Shown here piece after piece: positions 43,760-52,447 of a stretch of 64,000 nt of DNA. The position numbers and the translations under genes were made by a program. The notes beneath the pieces were generated by a model, which was not told where the DNA came from, searched no databases, and was given only the letters and a program-made list of their open reading frames with translations. This stretch comes from DASPNM01 sp035626515 (GTDB lineage: Bacteria; Bacteroidota; Bacteroidia; Chitinophagales; Chitinophagaceae): positions 186,001 through 250,000 of the forward strand of contig DASPNM010000035.1 of NCBI GenBank assembly GCA_035626515.1. The letters run 5' to 3'. Position 1 is the first letter of the stretch; each line of letters opens with the position of its first letter.

Positions 43760-44236
43760 ATGTTCCTGGTGAATTACATGAAAGACGTGTTTCGGGGCGT
43801 GTACTCGCTTTCGAAGGGAATGAAGCGGACCCTGTACTATTTCACCCATCACCGGGAGATCATCACCCAGCAGTATCCGGATAACCGGGAAACGCTGCAG
43901 CTGCCGGAGCGGTTCAAAGGCGAAGTAGTGATGCCGCACAACGACAGCAACGAGCACCGCTGCACCGGTTGCCAGGCCTGCGAGATTGCCTGTCCCAACG
44001 GGACCATCAAGGTGATCACGAAGTTTGAGATCCAGCCCGATGGTCGCAGGAAAAAGGCGATCGATAAGCTCGTTTATCACCTGGAACTCTGCACGATGTG
44101 CAATCTCTGTATCGAAGCCTGCCCTTCTGACGCAATCAAGATGGCGCAGACTTTTGAGCACAGTGTGTTCGACCGGAGTGAGCTGATCAAGATATTGAAC
44201 AAGCCGGGGTCGAAAATCATGGACGGTGTGGAATGA
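43760..44236 (+). CDS. nuoI: NADH-quinone oxidoreductase subunit I
   Basis: Ferredoxin-like subunit with two [4Fe-4S] clusters (N6a/N6b) that passes electrons toward NuoB. The 158-residue product has both CxxCxxCxxxCP sets: CTGCQACEIACP and CTMCNLCIEACP. The in-frame region before 43760 is the nuoH tail antisense-free overlap and is not part of the protein; MFLVNYMKDVFRG is the start. With NuoEFG missing, NuoI would be the outermost cluster protein of the complex. Confidence 0.94.
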   Translation: MFLVNYMKDVFRGVYSLSKGMKRTLYYFTHHREIITQQYPDNRETLQLPERFKGEVVMPHNDSNEHRCTGCQACEIACPNGTIKVITKFEIQPDGRRKKAIDKLVYHLELCTMCNLCIEACPSDAIKMAQTFEHSVFDRSELIKILNKPGSKIMDGVE

Positions 44237-44275
44237 CCGGAACGTGAGACCGAACGAACAACACCAAAACCACGA

Positions 44276-44839
44276 ATGACGGGAGCCACCATCATATTCT
44301 ATCTGCTCGCGGTAATGACGCTGGTGAGCGCCGTGCTTTCAGTAACCACGCGTCGAATCTTCCGCGCGGCCATCTACCTTCTTTTTTCACTGATTGGCGT
44401 GGCAGGGATCTATTTCTGGCTCGACTACCAGTTTGTCGGCGCCGTGCAGATCGTGGTGTACGTGGGGGGTATTGTGGTACTGATCATATTTTCAATTTTC
44501 CTCACCCAGGCCGCCGGCGAAAAAATGCCGCGGCAGCGAACGGGACGCAGCCTGCTGGCCGCAATCGTCTCCGCTGCCGCCCTGGGTCTAATACTCGTGG
44601 AAATCGGGCGGCACCGCTTCAGGATACCGGAGGAGCAGGGGGCGCCGGTGACCGTGCGCACCATCGGAAATCAAATGTTGAGCACGGGGGAAGCAGGCTA
44701 CGCGTTGCCCTTCGAAGTGATCAGCATCCTGCTGCTGGCGGCTATGATCGGCTGCATCGTAATTGCAATGCGCAGCCCCGCGGGTGAAAGCGAAAAAAGG
44801 GACATGCAGGCTGGCCCGGATACAGCGGAAAAATTATGA
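44276..44839 (+). CDS. nuoJ: NADH-quinone oxidoreductase subunit J
   Basis: Five-helix membrane-arm subunit. The 187-residue chain shows the conserved IYLLFSLIGVAGIYFWLDYQFVGAVQIVVYVGGIVVLIIFSIFLT segment with its pi-bulge glycine region. The C-terminal 20 residues are a charged tail. It overlaps nuoK by ATGA. Confidence 0.92.
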   Translation: MTGATIIFYLLAVMTLVSAVLSVTTRRIFRAAIYLLFSLIGVAGIYFWLDYQFVGAVQIVVYVGGIVVLIIFSIFLTQAAGEKMPRQRTGRSLLAAIVSAAALGLILVEIGRHRFRIPEEQGAPVTVRTIGNQMLSTGEAGYALPFEVISILLLAAMIGCIVIAMRSPAGESEKRDMQAGPDTAEKL

Positions 44840-45150
44840 TGACTCCAGGATTATATCACCTTCTCTTTTTGAGCACCGCCCTTTTCTTCATTGGAGTATA
44901 TGGATTTTTCAACCGGCGGAACCTGATCAGCCTGCTGATGAGCGTGGAGCTGATCCTGAACAGTGTGAACCTGAATTTCGTGGCGTTCAACAAATATGTA
45001 TGGCCGGGAAGGCTCGACGGATTGTTCTTTACCATATTCATTATTGCCATCGCTGCCGCCGAGGCCGCGGTGGCGATAGCCATCATCATTAATTTGTACC
45101 ACACGCACCGTTCCATTGACGTGGAAGCGGCGGAAGAACTCAAGCACTGA
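44836..45150 (+). CDS. nuoK: NADH-quinone oxidoreductase subunit K
   Basis: A 104-residue, three-helix subunit with the two buried glutamates of the proton path: one in LLMSVELILNSVNLNF and one in IAAAEAAVAIAIII. Start overlaps nuoJ; nuoL begins two bases after the stop. Normal length. Confidence 0.95.
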   Translation: MMTPGLYHLLFLSTALFFIGVYGFFNRRNLISLLMSVELILNSVNLNFVAFNKYVWPGRLDGLFFTIFIIAIAAAEAAVAIAIIINLYHTHRSIDVEAAEELKH

Positions 45151-45152
45151 TC

Positions 45153-47078
45153 ATGCCATCTGCCTTCACCATCGCGCTCATTCCACTGCTCCCCCTGCTC
45201 GGATTCGTGTTGCTCGGATGCTTCGGCCGGCAGGTTTTCAGGAAATATTCGGGGATCCTTGCCACTACGCTCCTCTTTGGAGCTACGATCATCGCCTGCT
45301 TCACCGCATACCGCTATTTTTTTCACGAAGGCAGCGGTGATGCAGGCTATGAGTCCCTCGTGCCCCTGAAGCTAACCTGGCTTCAGTTTGGTGAAGGATT
45401 ATCGATCGACATGGGCATCATGCTGGACCCGGTGGCGGTAATGATGCTGGTGGTGGTCACCTTCGTCTCGCTGATGGTGCATATTTATAGCCTTTCGTAC
45501 ATGAAAGGTGAAGAAAGATTCCCCACTTATTTTGCATTTCTTTCGCTCTTCACCTTTTCCATGCTGGGATTGGTAATATCGTCGAATATCTTCCAGCTCT
45601 ACATTTTCTGGGAGCTCGTCGGGCTTTCTTCCTTTCTGTTAATCGGTTACCACTACGACCGGCCTTCGGCCGTGGCTGCAAGCAAGAAAGCTTTTATCGT
45701 GACGCGCTTTGCCGACCTGGGATTTCTGGTTGGCATACTGGTGCTCTCCTATTTCTCCAACAGCCTCGACTTCCCAACATTGATCCAGCGGCTCACGGAT
45801 CCCGGCTCGGATGAGTTGAAGGCGGCAGTGAGCAGCAGCTTTCTCGGAGTATCGGCGCTCACCTGGGGCATGCTGCTTGTGTTCATGGGCGGCGCCGGAA
45901 AAAGCGCAATGTTCCCGCTTCACATATGGTTGCCGGACGCCATGGAAGGTCCGACTCCGGTCTCGGCGCTCATCCATGCGGCGACAATGGTGGTTGCCGG
46001 GGTGTTTCTCGTGGCAAGACTTTTTCCGGTGTACGCTCTATCTGCCGGGCTCGCGCTGGATGTGGTGGCCGTGGTGGGAGCGGTTTCCGCGCTGCTGGCA
46101 GCTGTGATCGCCTGCGCGCAAACGGATATCAAGCGCGTTCTTGCGTATTCCACAATGTCGCAGATAGGGTTTATGATGTTCGCACTGGGAGTGTCGGGCT
46201 ACGGCGAGTCGGGATATACCGCATCACAGTTTCATCTTTTCACTCACGCCTTATTCAAGGCCCTGCTGTTTTTGGGGGCTGGGGTCGTGATCCACTACGT
46301 GCACAGCAACGAAATGCGCGACATGGGAGGGTTGCGAAGACAGTTGCCGCTTACGCACGTCGCATTTCTCATAGGTTGCCTGGCGATCGCAGGGATTCCG
46401 CCCTTTGCAGGTTTTTTCAGCAAAGAACAAATACTCGAAGCGGCACATCAGAACAACCGGGCCATCTACTGGACCGCGCTCGTTACATCGGGACTTACCG
46501 CGTTCTACATGTTCCGCCTTTATTTTTCGGTGTTCTGGAACCGCCCAACGCATCCCGGGAAAACACACGGCCGCGAAGGAAGCGTGGCGATGCTGTTGCC
46601 GCTGGTCATTCTTGCGACTGCCGCCGCCACCGCGGGCTTCATTCCATTTGGGGAATTCGTCAGCTCCGACGGTAAGCCCGTTGACCTTCACCTTCAGCTC
46701 AGTTCCGCAATACTGCCGGTGATGGCGGCACTTGGGGGAATTTCTCTTGCAGCATGGTTTTTCCTCCGGGAAAACGACCGTGCCGCACGTGCGGCTTTCG
46801 CGGTAAAGGGATTGTACCGGCTCGCGCGAAACAAATTTTACATTGACGAGATCTGGCTGTTCTTAACCAGGAAGATTGTATTCGGGCTGATCGGGCGCCC
46901 GACAGCCTGGTTCGACAAATACGTGGTGGATGGCCTCGTGAACCTGACCGGAAACAGTACGGCTTTGCTGTCCGAAAAGATAAAAACCCTGCAATCCGGA
47001 AGGCTGCAGCAGTATGCGCTCTGGTTCCTTGCGGGGGCAATCGGGCTCGTGGTATTGTTCATTTATGTCTGGAAATAG
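45153..47078 (+). CDS. nuoL: NADH-quinone oxidoreductase subunit L
   Basis: Largest antiporter-like subunit, at the far end of the membrane arm. The 641-residue chain has the Mrp-type core: FWELVGLSSFLLIGYHYDRPSAVAASKKAFIVTRFADLGFL, GAGKSAMFPLHIWLPDAMEGPTPVSALIHAATMVVAGVFL with key lysine and histidines, and ALFKALLFLGAGVVIHYVHSNEMRDMGG, followed by the long C-terminal lateral helix region. Six bases separate it from nuoM. Confidence 0.96.
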   Translation: MPSAFTIALIPLLPLLGFVLLGCFGRQVFRKYSGILATTLLFGATIIACFTAYRYFFHEGSGDAGYESLVPLKLTWLQFGEGLSIDMGIMLDPVAVMMLVVVTFVSLMVHIYSLSYMKGEERFPTYFAFLSLFTFSMLGLVISSNIFQLYIFWELVGLSSFLLIGYHYDRPSAVAASKKAFIVTRFADLGFLVGILVLSYFSNSLDFPTLIQRLTDPGSDELKAAVSSSFLGVSALTWGMLLVFMGGAGKSAMFPLHIWLPDAMEGPTPVSALIHAATMVVAGVFLVARLFPVYALSAGLALDVVAVVGAVSALLAAVIACAQTDIKRVLAYSTMSQIGFMMFALGVSGYGESGYTASQFHLFTHALFKALLFLGAGVVIHYVHSNEMRDMGGLRRQLPLTHVAFLIGCLAIAGIPPFAGFFSKEQILEAAHQNNRAIYWTALVTSGLTAFYMFRLYFSVFWNRPTHPGKTHGREGSVAMLLPLVILATAAATAGFIPFGEFVSSDGKPVDLHLQLSSAILPVMAALGGISLAAWFFLRENDRAARAAFAVKGLYRLARNKFYIDEIWLFLTRKIVFGLIGRPTAWFDKYVVDGLVNLTGNSTALLSEKIKTLQSGRLQQYALWFLAGAIGLVVLFIYVWK

Positions 47079-47084
47079 GATCGA

Positions 47085-48578
47085 ATGAATCTGTTATTTC
47101 TGATCGGCACACCCCTCCTCACAGGCCTTCTGGTACTGCTCGCGCGCAACCGCTTGCAGGTGCGCTGGATTTCCCTGGCCGGATCGGTGGTTCAGCTCGC
47201 ACTTGCTTTTTTGCTGCTCGTTGCATACCGGCAGGAGCGCGCAGGGGGAAATATGGAAGAAATGCTCTTTCAGCAAAACTTTCCCATGTTTCCCGGTATC
47301 CGCATCTTTTTTCATCTTGGAGTGGATGGCATTTCCGTGGCCATGATTCTGCTTACAGCCTTCGTGGTGCTCGCGGGTGTACTCGTGTCGTGGGAAGTGG
47401 AAAAGATGACGAGGGAATTTTATTTCTTGCTCATCCTTCTTGCGCTCGGGGCCTATGGATTTTTCATCTCACTGGACCTGTTCGTGCTTTTCTTTTTCCT
47501 CGAGGTAGCCGTGATCCCGAAGTACCTGCTGATCGGGATCTGGGGAAGCGGCCGGAAGGAGTACAGCGCGAACAAGCTTGCGCTGATGCTGATGGCCGGG
47601 TCAGCGCTGGTGCTCGTGGGATTGCTGATACTTTATTTTGCCGGTGGCCGCAGCTTTGACCTGCTCGGGCTGGCTCGGGCTCCGATCCCCGAAGATGCGC
47701 AACGGTTGATCTTTCCGTTACTGTTCGTGGGATTTGGAGTGTTCACGGCGCTGTTTCCATTCCATACCTGGGTCCCGGACGGTCACTCTTCGGCTCCCAC
47801 CGCCGGATCCATGTTTCTCGCCGGAATCTCCATGAAGCTGGGCGGATACGGCTGCCTGAGAGTGGCAACTTACCTGATGCCCGATGCGGCGCAGGAATAT
47901 TCGGGCATCATCATCGTGCTCTCCTGCATCGCGATACTCTACGGTGCGTTCGCGACGATGATGCAGAAAGACCTGAAGTACCTCAACGCGTACTCGTCTA
48001 TCAGCCATTGCGGTTTCGTGTTGCTGGGTATCGGCATGCTCACCACCACCGCAATCACCGGCGCAGTGTTGCAGATGGTAAGCCACGGCCTGATGACCGC
48101 CCTGTTCTTCGCGGTGATCGGAATGATCTACGATCGGACGCACACAAGAGTGATTGCCGACATGGGCGGCCTGATGAGACCGATGCCTTTCATCAGCACC
48201 GCGCTCTTCATCGTCGGGCTTTGCTCGCTTGGCTTGCCGGGTCTCAGCGGTTTCGTTGCAGAAATGACCGTGTTTGTGGGGTCCTGGGAACGGGAGGGAA
48301 TCTTTTTCCGCACCGCGACAATCATCGCTGCCATGTCGATTGTAGTTACCGCCGTGTATATCCTGCGGGCGGTAGGGCAGGTAGCCATGGGACCGCTGAA
48401 GAATTATCCGCCGTCGGGAATTGCGCTCGTCGCATGGGGGAGTCCGCGATGGAATGAGCGGCTCGCCACATGGCTGCTGCTCGCCGGGATTATAGCCATG
48501 GGCCTTGCTCCGTACTGGCTGAACGAACTCGTGCGGCCGGCAGCTGAAGCGATCACAAACAGATTGATGAATAAATAG
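47085..48578 (+). CDS. nuoM: NADH-quinone oxidoreductase subunit M
   Basis: Antiporter-like membrane subunit of 497 residues with about 14 helices. Diagnostic segments are FFFLEVAVIPKYLLIGIWGS, with the functional glutamate, FPFHTWVPDGHSSAPTAGSMFLAGISMKLGGYG and LNAYSSISHCGFVLLGI, including the lysine MQKDLKYLNAYSS. nuoN begins five bases after the stop, so nuoK-L-M-N are tightly packed. Confidence 0.96.
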   Translation: MNLLFLIGTPLLTGLLVLLARNRLQVRWISLAGSVVQLALAFLLLVAYRQERAGGNMEEMLFQQNFPMFPGIRIFFHLGVDGISVAMILLTAFVVLAGVLVSWEVEKMTREFYFLLILLALGAYGFFISLDLFVLFFFLEVAVIPKYLLIGIWGSGRKEYSANKLALMLMAGSALVLVGLLILYFAGGRSFDLLGLARAPIPEDAQRLIFPLLFVGFGVFTALFPFHTWVPDGHSSAPTAGSMFLAGISMKLGGYGCLRVATYLMPDAAQEYSGIIIVLSCIAILYGAFATMMQKDLKYLNAYSSISHCGFVLLGIGMLTTTAITGAVLQMVSHGLMTALFFAVIGMIYDRTHTRVIADMGGLMRPMPFISTALFIVGLCSLGLPGLSGFVAEMTVFVGSWEREGIFFRTATIIAAMSIVVTAVYILRAVGQVAMGPLKNYPPSGIALVAWGSPRWNERLATWLLLAGIIAMGLAPYWLNELVRPAAEAITNRLMNK

Positions 48579-48583
48579 GACAG

Positions 48584-49987
48584 ATGACCGAGTTTTTCAC
48601 CTTAATGAAATTTGAGCTCGCGCTGACCGTCATTCTCTTCGTCTTGCTGTTCATACGGCTGGGGGGACGGATGACCAACCGCAGCTTGCTCAGCATCACA
48701 CAGGTATTACTGCTGCTGAATTTTCTTTTCGGATTCTTTCTGAACAAAAGCGGTGCGCTGTTCGACGGGATGTATCTGACCGACCCGGCAATCGTGACTC
48801 AGAAAAACCTTCTCAACCTGGGCGTTTACCTGATCAGCCTTCTCTTTGCCGACTGGCTGAAAGGCAGCCGGCACATGCCGGAATTCCTGATGCTGATGAT
48901 CGCTTCACTGATGGGACTGTTCTTTCTCATCTCCAGCGGGGACCTGCTGCTGTTCTTTCTTGCGTTGGAGCTTTCCACCATTCCGCTGGCAGCGATGGCA
49001 AACTTCGACCTGGAAAAACGTATCTCGTCCGAAGCCGCGATCAAGATGATTCTTTCTTCCGCCTTTTCATCAGGCGTGTTGCTTTTCGGCATTTCGCTGC
49101 TTTACGGGGCAACCGGCACCATCCGTTTTGCAGAGATTCCGGCGAGGCTCGATGAAAGCCCGCTGCAGCTAATGGCCTTTGTCTTCCTCTTCACAGCTTT
49201 CGCCTTCAAGCTTTCGGTAGTGCCTTTTCATCTCTGGACCGCCGACGTTTACCACGGCGCACCGGTTCCGGCAACCTCGTTTCTCTCCGTGATTTCAAAG
49301 GGAGGGGTCGCCTTTGTATTTCTCAGCGCCCTTTACCGTGCTTTTGCCCCGCTGCAGGAACTCTGGTATTACCTCCTGATTGTAGTCGCCATCGCCACCA
49401 TGGTAATCGGGAATCTCTTCGCGCTGCGCCAGCAGAACATGAAACGTTTTCTCGCGTTCTCTTCGATCGCACAGGTGGGATTCATCCTGGTAGGCATGTC
49501 CGGGCAGAGCCATGAAGCATCGGTTTCGGTGATCTATTTCATCCTGATTTACATTTTTTCCAACCTCGCTGCCTTCGGAGTAGTCGGCGTGATTTCGTTT
49601 TATTCCGGCAAGGAAGAAATCCGGGATTACCGCGGACTTTACCGCACCAACCCGTTTCTCTGCTGGGTGCTGGCAATTGCGCTGTTTTCCCTGGCAGGTA
49701 TTCCGCCTACCGCAGGATTTTTCGGAAAGCTGTTCCTCCTTTCGGCCGGTGCCGGCAAGGGCACGTATTGGTTTATCGCGATTGCTGCCCTGAACATGGT
49801 AATCTCCCTTTATTATTACCTGCGGGTGGTGCGATCGATGTTCATGGAGCGAAATGAGTTTCCCCTCCCCCCGGTGCGGAGTTTGCCTATTGTTACCTTT
49901 GGACTGGTAATCTGCGCCGCTGCCGTCGTATTGCTTGGATTCTTCACCTGGATCTACGATTACCTGCAATCGGTGATGCGCAACTGA
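48584..49987 (+). CDS. nuoN: NADH-quinone oxidoreductase subunit N
   Basis: Third antiporter-like subunit, 467 residues, about 14 helices. It carries LLLFFLALELSTIPLAAMANFD, with the key glutamate, FKLSVVPFHLWTADVYHGAPVPATSFLSVISKGG and NMKRFLAFSSIAQVGFILVG. It closes the recognised complex I set; a further small gene follows after 22 bases. Confidence 0.95.
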   Translation: MTEFFTLMKFELALTVILFVLLFIRLGGRMTNRSLLSITQVLLLLNFLFGFFLNKSGALFDGMYLTDPAIVTQKNLLNLGVYLISLLFADWLKGSRHMPEFLMLMIASLMGLFFLISSGDLLLFFLALELSTIPLAAMANFDLEKRISSEAAIKMILSSAFSSGVLLFGISLLYGATGTIRFAEIPARLDESPLQLMAFVFLFTAFAFKLSVVPFHLWTADVYHGAPVPATSFLSVISKGGVAFVFLSALYRAFAPLQELWYYLLIVVAIATMVIGNLFALRQQNMKRFLAFSSIAQVGFILVGMSGQSHEASVSVIYFILIYIFSNLAAFGVVGVISFYSGKEEIRDYRGLYRTNPFLCWVLAIALFSLAGIPPTAGFFGKLFLLSAGAGKGTYWFIAIAALNMVISLYYYLRVVRSMFMERNEFPLPPVRSLPIVTFGLVICAAAVVLLGFFTWIYDYLQSVMRN

Positions 49988-50009
49988 AGCGGCCAAAAAT
50001 TCAAACCAA

Positions 50010-50393
50010 ATGGCCATCAACAAAAATCATGAGTTTGAGGAACTGAATGGCATCAAATGCGGCATCGTGGAGCGGAATGTTTCGGCCGAAAGGGCAGCCT
50101 TTCTGAAAAGTTTGCTGGAATTCAATCAATACGAGGTCGTCATCGTTCCTACACCTCCGCCGAAACCGGCTCTGAAACCCGCAGCCGCACCTGACACGAC
50201 GCCACAGCCGGAACCGGAGGCAACACCTGAGACCTTCACCGTGGGCGTGACTGATACCACCTTCAATCCAATCAATGCCATTTTCGGACGAATGCTGACA
50301 GCCCCCGGGGGCGCAGTGGTGACGCTCGCGTACTGGCAGCAGAAAGAGCAACGCTCACAGGATGATGTTCCGTACTTTGAAAAGGAATACTGA
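50010..50393 (+). CDS. Proline-rich protein of unknown function at the end of the nuo cluster
   Basis: A 127-residue acidic protein, cotranscribed with nuoN by spacing (22 bases). Layout: an N-terminal alpha/beta stretch (HEFEELNGIKCGIVERNVSAERAAFLKSLLEFNQYEVVIV), a proline/alanine/glutamate linker at about 51-72 (repeats of TPPPKP and PQPEPEAT), then a C-terminal region with TFNPINAIFGRMLTAPGGAVVTLAYWQQ and a charged tail. No membrane segment is long enough to be sure of, though GGAVVTLAYW is hydrophobic. No known family recognised; possible assembly or accessory factor by position only. Confidence 0.7.
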   Translation: MAINKNHEFEELNGIKCGIVERNVSAERAAFLKSLLEFNQYEVVIVPTPPPKPALKPAAAPDTTPQPEPEATPETFTVGVTDTTFNPINAIFGRMLTAPGGAVVTLAYWQQKEQRSQDDVPYFEKEY

Positions 50394-50690
50394 AACTGAA
50401 GAATGTTCTTACTATGAGGATTTAAACCGGCAATCTTTAGTCGATAGTCGCCGGTAGTCGGCAGACCAACGGTACGATAGTCTGAATTTTCTTTGCACAA
50501 AACCCTAATCCTGCGCTGCCACATCAACGTCTGGAATGGGATCAGAAAGAAAGTCTTTCCTGAGAAACCGTCGGACAAGTCATAGTAAGACGAATTGCGT
50601 CGACGAAAATTTTAATAGCCAATTGGACGCCAGGGACTATCATATTCCCCACTGACTCCTGACTCCCGACTCCCAACTCCCGACTGCGGG
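50394..50690. other. Non-coding spacer with short inverted and low-complexity repeats
   Basis: 297 bases without a credible gene. It contains accggc/gccggt (50426-50431 and 50450-50455) around tttagtcgatagtcg, a second tagtcg tract, and near the end the run actcccgactcccaactcccgac (50660-50690). tttagtcgatagtcg recurs after the large barrel-protein gene at about 62867. Confidence 0.7.
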
Positions 50691-50870
50691 CTACCTATTA
50701 CCGCCGCGCGTGCCGCTCTTGGGCCGCTCCGAAGAGCGCTGATAAGGGGCTTTTTTGGGAATGCTCATTCGCTGTCCCCTTCTCCCTGAACTTTGTTGAC
50801 CGCTTCCCTCACCCGTCAGGTTACCCGGGTTCCCGCCACCGCTGCGGGGGCTTTGCTTTTTCGAAGCCAT
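50691..50870 (-). CDS. Possible small basic protein (59 residues)
   Basis: From the ATG at 50870 the frame gives 59 residues, very basic and rich in Gly, Ser, Arg and Pro (MASKKQSPRSGGGNPG ... RGGNR). No fold can be predicted; the sequence looks disordered, like nucleic-acid-binding tails. It lies 65 bases downstream of glyS in the same direction. It could be a real small protein read from the glyS transcript or a chance frame in a low-complexity stretch. Confidence 0.35.
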   Translation of the reverse strand: MASKKQSPRSGGGNPGNLTGEGSGQQSSGRRGQRMSIPKKAPYQRSSERPKSGTRGGNR

Positions 50871-50935
50871 TTTGTGCGTTTTCGAAAGCAAATGAAAATT
50901 TGATGCCATACCGGCGGGGGAAATCTTGAATGCCG

Positions 50936-52417
50936 TCAGCTGATCGACTGCATCACCACCCGGCTCACCTCGCGGACCGGGATACGTTCCTGTGCCATGG
51001 AGTCGCGAAAACGAATGGTGACGGTCTCGTCCTGCTTGGTCTGTTGATCCACCGTGACGCAAAACGGAGTGCCGATTGCGTCCATGCGGCGGTAACGTTT
51101 GCCAATGGTATCCTTTTCTTCGTAGAAACAGCGGAACTGCGATTTGCAGTCGTTCATGATCTGCCGCGCGATCTCGGGCAAGCCGTCTTTTTTCACGAGG
51201 GGCAACACAGCCAGCTTCACCGGCGCGAGCGCCGGCGGGATTTTTAGCACAACGCGGCTGTCCTGTTTGTCGCCAGTGCTGAGGTCCTGCTCTTCATAAG
51301 CGAGCGACATGATCAGCAGGAACATCCTGTCGAGTCCCATAGAAGTTTCAACGACATAGGGAATGTAATTACCGAAGGCCTTACCGGTCGCTTCGTCCAC
51401 GTCGTTGTCGAAGTATTGCATTTTCTTCCGGCTGAATTCCTGGTGATTTTTCAGGTCAAAGTCCGTTCGGGAATGAATCCCTTCCACTTCGCGGAAACCA
51501 AACGGGAATTCGAATTCGATATCACAGGCGGCATCCGCGTAATGCGCCAGCTTGGCGTGATCGTGGAAGCGGAGCTTTGCGGCGGGGATACCGAGCGAAC
51601 CGTGCCAGCTCATTCTTTCCGCCTTCCAGTACTCATACCATTCCTGTTGCGTACCGGGTCGCACGAAGAACTGCATTTCCATCTGCTCGAATTCACGCAT
51701 GCGAAATATGAACTGCCGGGCGACAATTTCATTGCGGAAAGCTTTGCCCACCTGCGCAATCCCAAAGGGGATTTTCATCCTCCCGGTTTTCTGAACATTC
51801 AGAAAATTCACAAAAATTCCCTGCGCCGTCTCCGGCCGCAGATAGACCCGGTCTTGTGCGCTTTCTTCCTCCCCCGGCTGTGCCGAAACGAATCCGATTT
51901 CGGTGGAGAACATCAGGTTGAATTGCCGCACCTCCGTCCAGTTGGCCGTGCCGCTGACGAAACACCTGATGTTGCGACTGACGATCAGTTCCCGAAGCGC
52001 CGCGAAATCATCTTTCGCAAGCAACTGCTCCATTTCTTCCAGCATACCCCTGGCTTCGTCCACCCTACCCTGCTTCTCAAGTTCTTCCGCGTGCGCCTCG
52101 ATCAGCTGATCCACGCGGTAGCGTTTGCGGCTGTCGCGATTGTCAATCATCGGGTCGTTAAAATGATCTACATGTCCCGACGCCTTCCAGATCGTAGGAT
52201 GCATGAAGATCGCGGCATCGATGCCCACAATGTTCTCATACTGCCGGGTCATTGTGTTCCACCAGTGATCCCGGATGTTTTTCTTCAGCTCCGCGCCCCA
52301 CTGCCCGTAATCATAGACCGCCTGCAGCCCCTCGTAGATCTCGCTCGATGGAAACACGAACCCGTACTCCTTGCAATGGGAAATAATCGCCTGAAACCTG
52401 CCGCTGTCGGTGATCAT
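50936..52417 (-). CDS. glyS: Glycine-tRNA ligase (alpha2, class II type)
   Basis: Charges tRNA-Gly; a 493-residue single-chain dimeric enzyme of the class II type found in archaea, eukaryotes and some bacteria, unlike the alpha2beta2 form. It shows an N-terminal FPSSEIYEGLQAVYDYGQWGAELKKNIRDHWW (motif 1 region), RPETAQGIFVNF and RNEIVARQFIFRMREFEQMEMQFFV (motif 2), and ETSMGLDRMFLLIM (motif 3), then the anticodon-binding domain. The ATG at 52417 is used; a TTG three codons earlier is less likely. A -7 box lies six bases ahead of the ATG. Confidence 0.95.
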   Translation of the reverse strand: MITDSGRFQAIISHCKEYGFVFPSSEIYEGLQAVYDYGQWGAELKKNIRDHWWNTMTRQYENIVGIDAAIFMHPTIWKASGHVDHFNDPMIDNRDSRKRYRVDQLIEAHAEELEKQGRVDEARGMLEEMEQLLAKDDFAALRELIVSRNIRCFVSGTANWTEVRQFNLMFSTEIGFVSAQPGEEESAQDRVYLRPETAQGIFVNFLNVQKTGRMKIPFGIAQVGKAFRNEIVARQFIFRMREFEQMEMQFFVRPGTQQEWYEYWKAERMSWHGSLGIPAAKLRFHDHAKLAHYADAACDIEFEFPFGFREVEGIHSRTDFDLKNHQEFSRKKMQYFDNDVDEATGKAFGNYIPYVVETSMGLDRMFLLIMSLAYEEQDLSTGDKQDSRVVLKIPPALAPVKLAVLPLVKKDGLPEIARQIMNDCKSQFRCFYEEKDTIGKRYRRMDAIGTPFCVTVDQQTKQDETVTIRFRDSMAQERIPVREVSRVVMQSIS

Positions 52418-52423
52418 AGTCGG

Positions 52424-52431
52424 CAAAGATA
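52424..52431 (-). promoter_or_regulatory. Bacteroidota -7 box for glyS
   Basis: TATCTTTG on the minus strand, six bases before the ATG at 52417; the same sequence and spacing as at lpxC/fabZ. Confidence 0.55.
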
Positions 52432-52447
52432 AAGACTGATGCGGCGT

